Assembly: GCA_002812745.2 (NCBI GenBank)
Contig: NCSJ02000226.1
Location: forward strand, 1-64,000
Direction: 5' to 3'
From: Scytalidium lignicola
Taxonomy: Eukaryota; Ascomycota; Leotiomycetes
Length of the DNA: 64,000 bases
The notes below the pieces were generated by a model. It saw only the letters and a list, made by a program, of their open reading frames with translations. It did not search any database and had not been told where the DNA came from. Each line of letters begins with the position of its first letter. The first letter of the stretch is position 1. Position numbers and translations under genes: made by a program. Positions 57,501 through 64,000 of the stretch are shown in pieces.

Positions 57501-60500
57501 GCAGAGGATCTGTGTGGATACCCACTGTGATGTAATGCCCAGGCCGTTCCCGATGTCAAGGAGGTTATTTTGAGAGCTTCTAGAAGTTGGCTCACGTTTT
57601 CTAGTGCCGCTTGACGGTGCGGACTTTTCCCTTTTTTCTTTTCTTCTTTGCGATATCTTCCTTACCAGACCACCCTTATCGGTGGAGCTAAACCCTATAC
57701 ATGAATTGTGTTATGTACTATGACGGCGGAACCACATCTGGAAAGCCGCAGGAAGTTCCGCTTGACCCGCAAAGACAAAAATTATTAGTGTCGAAATAAA
57801 TGAGACAAACTCCCAAAACGAAAAGTTTCCGTTACGGACTTCCAGCTCGGAGTTCCGACACAGTGGGAATCCAGACCCTAGAGCCCCTAGCTAGTAGGCC
57901 GTACCCGCACGTTGGAATTGCTTGCCTGCTTGCTTACAGCATCTTGCAGGCTGATTACTGAAAGTATTGGCATAGATTAGATATCAGGATCAAAATCTCC
58001 CCCCGAATTGTCATAATCCTCTTTTGCTTTGAAAACCTCCGCGCCCTAAGAAGTCAATCGAAGCACAAAGGAGGCATATGACTCCTTTCTCCTCCTATCA
58101 ACACGGTTTCTAGCTGTGAGGCTTCAAATCTCCGCACTTTTCATCTCCAAGTTGTCTTGGCAAGATGCAAGTGGCCACCCTTTTTCACCCAAAAGAAATC
58201 TCCGAATCTTCTTCGCGCGCGAATTTGTACAGTACAGCATCAAATGCCTCAGATGAACAGCTGATTTTCTGAGATCGGGAAGTCGGGGGTTCGTCAGGAG
58301 GACAGTGGAGAAGGTAACTTGGGACCAGGTTGTACCTAGAGAGAGTTTGCCGCGTAGCACGGCGAGGGAGCTTAATTATTTCCCTCATACAAACGACAAC
58401 AGTACATCAAGGAGCTTTGTGAAGGCCGACGCGCCGCGCCGCGCCAAGTATCCAGGAGGTAGTTCCGGAGGTCGGGTTTATGAAGGGTGCCGAGTTTTAT
58501 TAAAGAACAACCGGTGAGTGGCCCTGAGCCAAACTAACGACAGATGGGCACGGGGGGGGTACTGTATCGGCAGTGGAAGTGGCCGTTGAGGGGGGGGTTT
58601 CATTCGGGAAGCCAATGGAGGATCATTTGAGTGTGGCAGGATGGATGGTGCCAAAGAGCGAGATATCACTCCAGCCACTCACGGGGTTTAGCCGACTCGT
58701 GCCAGGCGCTTGTGGCGCTCGGGTTCGGTCTTCGGCTATCCGTGCTGGGGCAATAGCTTTATTTATGCTTATGCAAGCGTGCACAAAGCCGCAAGTTGTG
58801 TTGCATAAGGTGCATAATTCATAAACTCACCTGTTGCCCTCGCTCGAGGTGGTCGGCGATCTCTGCTCCCCCGCCTTTTCTTCGCCTGATGTCTCGCATG
58901 GCGGACGCCTTCCCCGTCTCAGGAAGCATATATCCCTTCAATATCAATATCAATACCACTGTACGCATATGGCATTATTACTGTACATCCATACGGCAGT
59001 CTCTCAATTGCCGTGCCGTATATGTGTTGGCCCAGCAATACTGTACTGGATGAAAAAGGTATATGGCATCTGATTTATGGGACCATAAATCCTCGAGCTG
59101 CTTTTGTGCACGGTGTGGTTCTGCACACATTGATGCACAACTCCCATGGGACCATAATTTCCGTGACGCCACCACCTACGGGATATACATCTGATGTAAC
59201 GCAAATTTAGGGTGTTGCGGAGCATATGCCCGTTTGCAGTTTTAATACTTTACCCCAAGCACTCCTGCACCACCTCGAGAGCTCTAGTTCTCCAGCCGTG
59301 GGGTGATTGGGGTGCCTCATCGATATCTGCTCGGACACCCAAATCCAACTGCATGCCTGCTTGGAAAACCGCGAATCCCAGCCAAGTAGCGGCACAGTGG
59401 CCACAGACGGTATATAAACCACTGAGGAGACTTGTCATTATCATGGCACATTTCGTTGGCGGTCTTTGGAAGCTTCCTGGGATCACACCATACCTAGCTG
59501 AGACAACGTGGCTGGCTTTCCCACTTAGGGAAAGATTTCACGGTACTTTTCACATTGTCTTCCTGTATCAGATTTCACAAGCAAAAGGTGATCGCCCGCG
59601 GACTTGTTACTTGGTACTTTCCAAAGGCTTGGAAAAGTGCTGATGATTGGTCTCGGGACAGGAGCAGAGAGTTGCTCCGCTTACCAAAACCACGGACTTA
59701 ATCATTAACTCTGCCACGTTTCTTGGAGGATTCTAGGCTGCAATCCTCCTAATGCTGCTTTAGTTCTGTAGTAAGGGAAAGTGGCTAAAGGAAAGTGCTT
59801 TTCTTTTATCTTTTTGCTTGGTTTTTTTTTCTCTATAAGGGGCGGCGATAACTAAACCATATTCCATCAAGGTTTGGTTCGCTCCAAAGGCAGCTAGTTT
59901 CTTGTGTTAAATGAGCGGTGAATTCAGCTCAACTGAACCATTTATTTGGCAAAACTTGGCGATTAGATGCCACGTTGATGATTGCGGGGAATACTATTTT
60001 AGCTACAAGTTTTCAACCATTTTCAGCTCAAAGTTGGGTACCGTGCCTTTTAGTCTGCCGCTGCCGGCTTAGCTAATTCATACGCATAAATATTTTTTGG
60101 AACCTTGGAAATGCGATCTCAAATCATGGACCAGATGCAAAATCAGATTTGCGATAAGTTTTCAACAAGTGTGAAACTGAAAGTGGCGTTTCTAGAAAGT
60201 GGGTGATGGAGGAATCATGACCATGAACTGCATGGACGTTCCGTCCATCTGCAAAATATGCTCTCGATCAACTGATTCCTCTCTGCGCGTTCACAGTTCA
60301 AATCTCTTACGAAGAATATCATTTTATAATCTATATTTTCCTTCTCCAACTTCTATATGCTTTATCTCCAAAAATGCGCTCTGCTAGAAATAGAAGAAAT
60401 TCGCGATCATCACCTTCCGAATCGCGTATAGCTTCAACAAGCCGCACACCCATTTATCGACGGCCCTAGCAAAGCTTATATTTAACCTTATGTTCTTCCC

Positions 60501-63500
60501 ACTCCGGAAGATCCGAAAGATAAACATCGTTTTATCTCAGCTGCAGATAAGGTAAAGCGGGATCGTGCAGAATGCTTATGCTTTGCTGCAACTCTGTTGC
60601 AACCACGAAGAAAGAAAGCCCGGCTGCTCCGGATGCACCGGTTACACAGCTGATATAAGAGCAACGGATAGCCTCCACTTGCTTGCATATGTTGGGTGTT
60701 CTCTTTTGTTCTCTTCTGAAACTGTTCTGTATTCCACGGTGGGATCTTACGCTCTTATGATTCGATGTTATCGCTATCAAGGACCTGGATTGCTTGAGAA
60801 ATCGGAACTCGATACAAGAGAGTAGCGTTGAAACAGATAGTAACGAATACCATTGGGAGAGGAGGTAGGCAACTACGTCAAGCTTCAAACTCGTCAACAT
60901 TAATAGCCAGCATTGTATCAGAAGGTTTATAGTTTGGTGGACTCTTCGTCTGAGTTCGTCGTGTAAGTTGATTTATATCTCTGTCGAATGATGGTCTAGC
61001 TGTCAATGATACGCAGAGACATTGAATATAATAACTATTACTTGATTTGGATTATACCCTCATCCCAACCACTCGACAGAATCTACCAATAATGCTAACA
61101 TACCTGATGGTAGTACTAATATCAACGATAAGTGAAAGACCTTCCTCTCTATTTGATGAAGTCATGATCAATTGAAGCTAGCTCCTACATTATGTCACAA
61201 AGCAGCTTGCCAAAATTCCTTAACTGCAGCTGCTGTCTTTTCATACCAACCAAGAGCCGCTGGTACTAGATGTGAACTAAAACGGTTCTCGGCCTAACAG
61301 GATCTTTCATTGACACATACTACCCTCTAAGGACTTTATATCTAGATACGATGACAAATCCATTCTACCACCAAGACAGTGGGATCACCTTTCACCATTC
61401 AAAACCATTGTGACAAATGTGAACAGATTTGAGATGTATCTGAATGAGAACTGTTTCAAGTTTCAACACACATAAAAATGATCTCGATGGTAGACACTCG
61501 CATGATTTGACTGAACCTCTTGTCAAAAATCGAGATACGTCAAAAATGCGAAGTTCCAGTCTTGGAAACATACTCCTACATCGATCGGTGTATCTAGCTA
61601 GGTCTTATTTCTTACCGTTTATCAACCTTGAATTTGTTGAAAGGTATCCATACCAATTCAGAGTGATCTGAGGCGGAAATGAGACTTTATTTTAAACCGC
61701 GAGGGAGCCTTCTAGAGAGACTTGATATTAGGAAATGATAATGGAAGGTTTATAACTGAAGAGCTAATTTCGTTAAATATCTGATCGCTCCGGGTTTTCA
61801 AGGTTTGTCATTAGATACTAACGCCGGCTTTGTAGCTTTGGTCATGTATTTACATTACTTATAGAGGAAGCTAACAAAATCTGGAAATCAGAAGAAAAGG
61901 AAATCATGGATGATATAAGGGACGAGAGATATAGGAATGTTTCCATCCTTTTCTCTGGAATCTATTAGAATGTAGGGGAATTCAAAGAAAGAGTCTGAAT
62001 GCATGAGTTTACGAGGCTTTGGAGACTGAAACGAGTTGTTTTTCACAGTCTAGAACTCGCAAAATATGAAAGGAATATAGGGGGGCCTGCACGCTGGGTT
62101 TGCAATTGATGACGATGAAGGAGGTACTAACAACTTGAGCCAAGAAAGACGGAGAATATCCGTCTTATTTGGAAGGTGACTAGATGAGTGCCTTTTCTCT
62201 TCCAGGCGATATATATAAAGTCAACACAACCTAGAAGGAAAGACAGACCTGTCACCGCAGGCTACAAATAATCTACAAATAATCTACAAATCACCCGGTA
62301 ATTAAGCATTGAAGTCCTTCCATTGTATGGACTAGGCTGATGCAAGACATTCAGGAACCACAAACTCCTTATTGAGAATGATATATACTCTCGTGGCGTC
62401 TCCTCAGAGATGACTATGTCATTTCCACATAAGGCGAAAGGCAATATCCCTTTTTTGTCAATCATAATTCGACAGAGGAATCGACTGGAGTCTTCAATTA
62501 GCTCTGTAGAGCTCTATTTTATGTTTGCTATAGCTGCGAAACACTGTACGCCGCTCGACACTGAAACTATAAATGTTAGTTGATGCAAATATAGTACTCT
62601 GTTCTATCTAGGCTGATATGTTGTAGGTTCGGTTGTTGATAGCATACTCGTTTTGGGTGCAAATTGTTACTGTGAACACAACACCATCATACATTACGTC
62701 AATTGTCAAAGGCTCAGAGGAAGAAGACGAAGTGGAAGCTAGCTAATGAAGAAGATCTGGGAAGCAAAAAGTAGAAGTCATGTTGACGTGAATTTGCAAC
62801 GGCCAAGCCTATTTATTAGAAAGGTATGTTGATCATTAGCCTTCTTTACCTCAAGAGTTACGCATTAAGCTTGGCTGTCCACTGTAACGCCATAGAAGCA
62901 ACAACGAGGCTATTGTATTCTTAGAATTTGAGTAATAGAATTGACTTCCATCAATTACCAAAGTGTACTACTAGCTTGAGTTAACAACAATGTCTAGATA
63001 TAGCATACTCTTAACTTTTATTCAAAAGCCACATCATTTACCTCGATTATTTTCTTGGTTTGGTCTTTAACATTGACAACACTGTTGCTTAATTTTATGT
63101 CACTGGAATTTATGACAGTCGTGTAGTTATTGATTATGTATAAGCTTAGTTCGCCAACGGTTGTGTTAAGGCTGTACTGTACATGACCCTCGAGACATTT
63201 AACCCTTATCAACTTTGTCTAACTTCCGAACTTACTCTAAAGTTCTAAACTAAAAGTTCTTTGTAATATACGCAGCCTCATTATTCAAATAATAATTAAA
63301 TATTTCATATTTTCGCTATGTATATGTCGTATATATAGTAAACATGCCAATGGCGTGGTGTTCAATATCCTTTCCCAATATTGGTTCCCTTGATAACGCC
63401 TATTCCTCCCTCGCTGTATATAGCAATGCTATAACTGAAGTAACCCGAGTGCCTTGAACGCCTATTGGAAAATTGTAATGCCAAATGCCATGCCACGCTT

Positions 63501-64000
63501 TTGATTTTCGTACTCGCTCTAACTGGGATTGTGTACAATTGAGATGGATTGCTCGAAGTGGAAATGTGGGTATCGTACTTTTTATGCTTTTTATGGTGTG
63601 TGTGTGTGTGTGGATAGAATAATGCAGCGCTGTATCGGGAAGGAAGCATCAAGCAACATTTTCATTATAACATAGTGTCCGAATCGGCTCTAGAAGTATG
63701 CATCGGTGTTAAGACTGTCGTGAAGATGAGTTCCGAGTTTCATAAACAGGAAATCACAGTCGTGTGTGTTGAACGGGAGCTTCCGTTTCACCTGAATGGA
63801 GAAGTATTACTCCTTCACTCTTAGAGTATTCGAATCCGATTTCTGTCTCTGATTAGCAAACGGAGATATCCCTTAGAAAAGAAACGTGAATAAAAAAAGT
63901 GATACGGTATCATTTCAAGGAACATCGTCGGCCCTTCAAGGTAAGGTAGATAAGAGACAAGGCTGAGAAAGGCAAAAATAGTAATAAACGTGAAGAACTC
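54563..64000. other. 9-kb gene-poor right end
   Basis: I could not support any gene. Open frames are short, overlap in several frames and have translations without recognisable motifs. There is a shift in composition, with a more G+C-balanced part (54.8-59.6 kb) followed by an AT-rich part. Simple repeats: two and a half CTACAAATAAT units (62262-62291) and a (GT)n run (about 63596-63612). An ATGGGACCATAA word is repeated at about 59078 and 59148. Old transposon remains are possible but unproven. Confidence 0.4.
62262..62291. repeat. Tandem CTACAAATAAT, 2.7 units
   Basis: Two exact 11-base units plus CTACAAAT. Confidence 0.85.

Noticed and set aside
60360..60640. Arg/Ser-rich short frames
   Set aside because: Stops interrupt every frame and no protein family is recognisable.

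Overview
The window reads as nuclear DNA of a filamentous ascomycete (Pezizomycotina; a Leotiomycetes-like fungus is my inference). Reasons: short GT-AG introns with CTAAC-type branch sites, Zn2Cys6 regulators, DUF300, DUF7924 and phenol-hydroxylase-type genes, and gene-bearing DNA broken up by AT-rich repeat tracts. I rebuilt 15 gene models by joining exons across introns. In each model the exon lengths sum to a whole number of codons. Two contain a single-base frameshift (a DUF7924 gene and a 4-coumarate:CoA-ligase-like gene), and one has an unresolved 5' end.

Layout. 1.8-4.0 kb (+): NCS1 nucleobase/nucleoside permease. 4.8-7.1 kb (-): FAD phenol-2-monooxygenase-like enzyme. 8.0-9.6 kb (-): ATG29, divergent from a Zn2Cys6 regulator of TamA/Dal81 type (9.9-12.0 kb, +) across a 274-bp shared promoter. 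14.5-16.5 kb (+): DUF300/Ost-alpha membrane protein. 17.7-18.8 kb (+): uncharacterised protein. 19.8-21.5 kb (-): DUF7924 protein with a frameshift. 22.3-24.9 kb (+): two-finger plus Zn2Cys6 transcription factor, tail-to-tail with a short-chain dehydrogenase (25.0-26.0 kb, -). 26-35 kb is an AT-rich accessory tract. It holds a decayed copy of the dehydrogenase 5' end, a tRNA-Arg-like locus with an insertion in its anticodon loop, two MITE-like inverted-repeat elements, a membrane protein, an intact class III aminotransferase, and relics of an HNH nuclease and a SET-domain gene. 35.8-37.8 kb (+): MFS transporter. 39.1-40.7 kb (+): type II membrane protein with a lectin-like and a glycosyltransferase-like region. 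44.9-47.1 kb (+): peroxisomal 4CL-like acyl-CoA synthetase. 53.2-54.6 kb (-): small Zn2Cys6 regulator. 47-53 kb and 54.6-64 kb hold no gene I can support, only simple repeats, hairpins and one 396-bp MITE.

Working together. The clearest functional link is the ATG29/TamA-like pair, which share a promoter with GATA and CACGTG sites; this fits nitrogen control. The permease, monooxygenase and acyl-CoA synthetase look like ordinary catabolic genes. The factor/dehydrogenase/membrane protein/aminotransferase neighbourhood could be a small metabolic cluster eroded by repeats, but that is inference.

Data quality. Isolated N bases sit almost always next to homopolymers, which suggests uncertain homopolymer lengths. 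The single-base frameshifts reported here should be read with that in mind.
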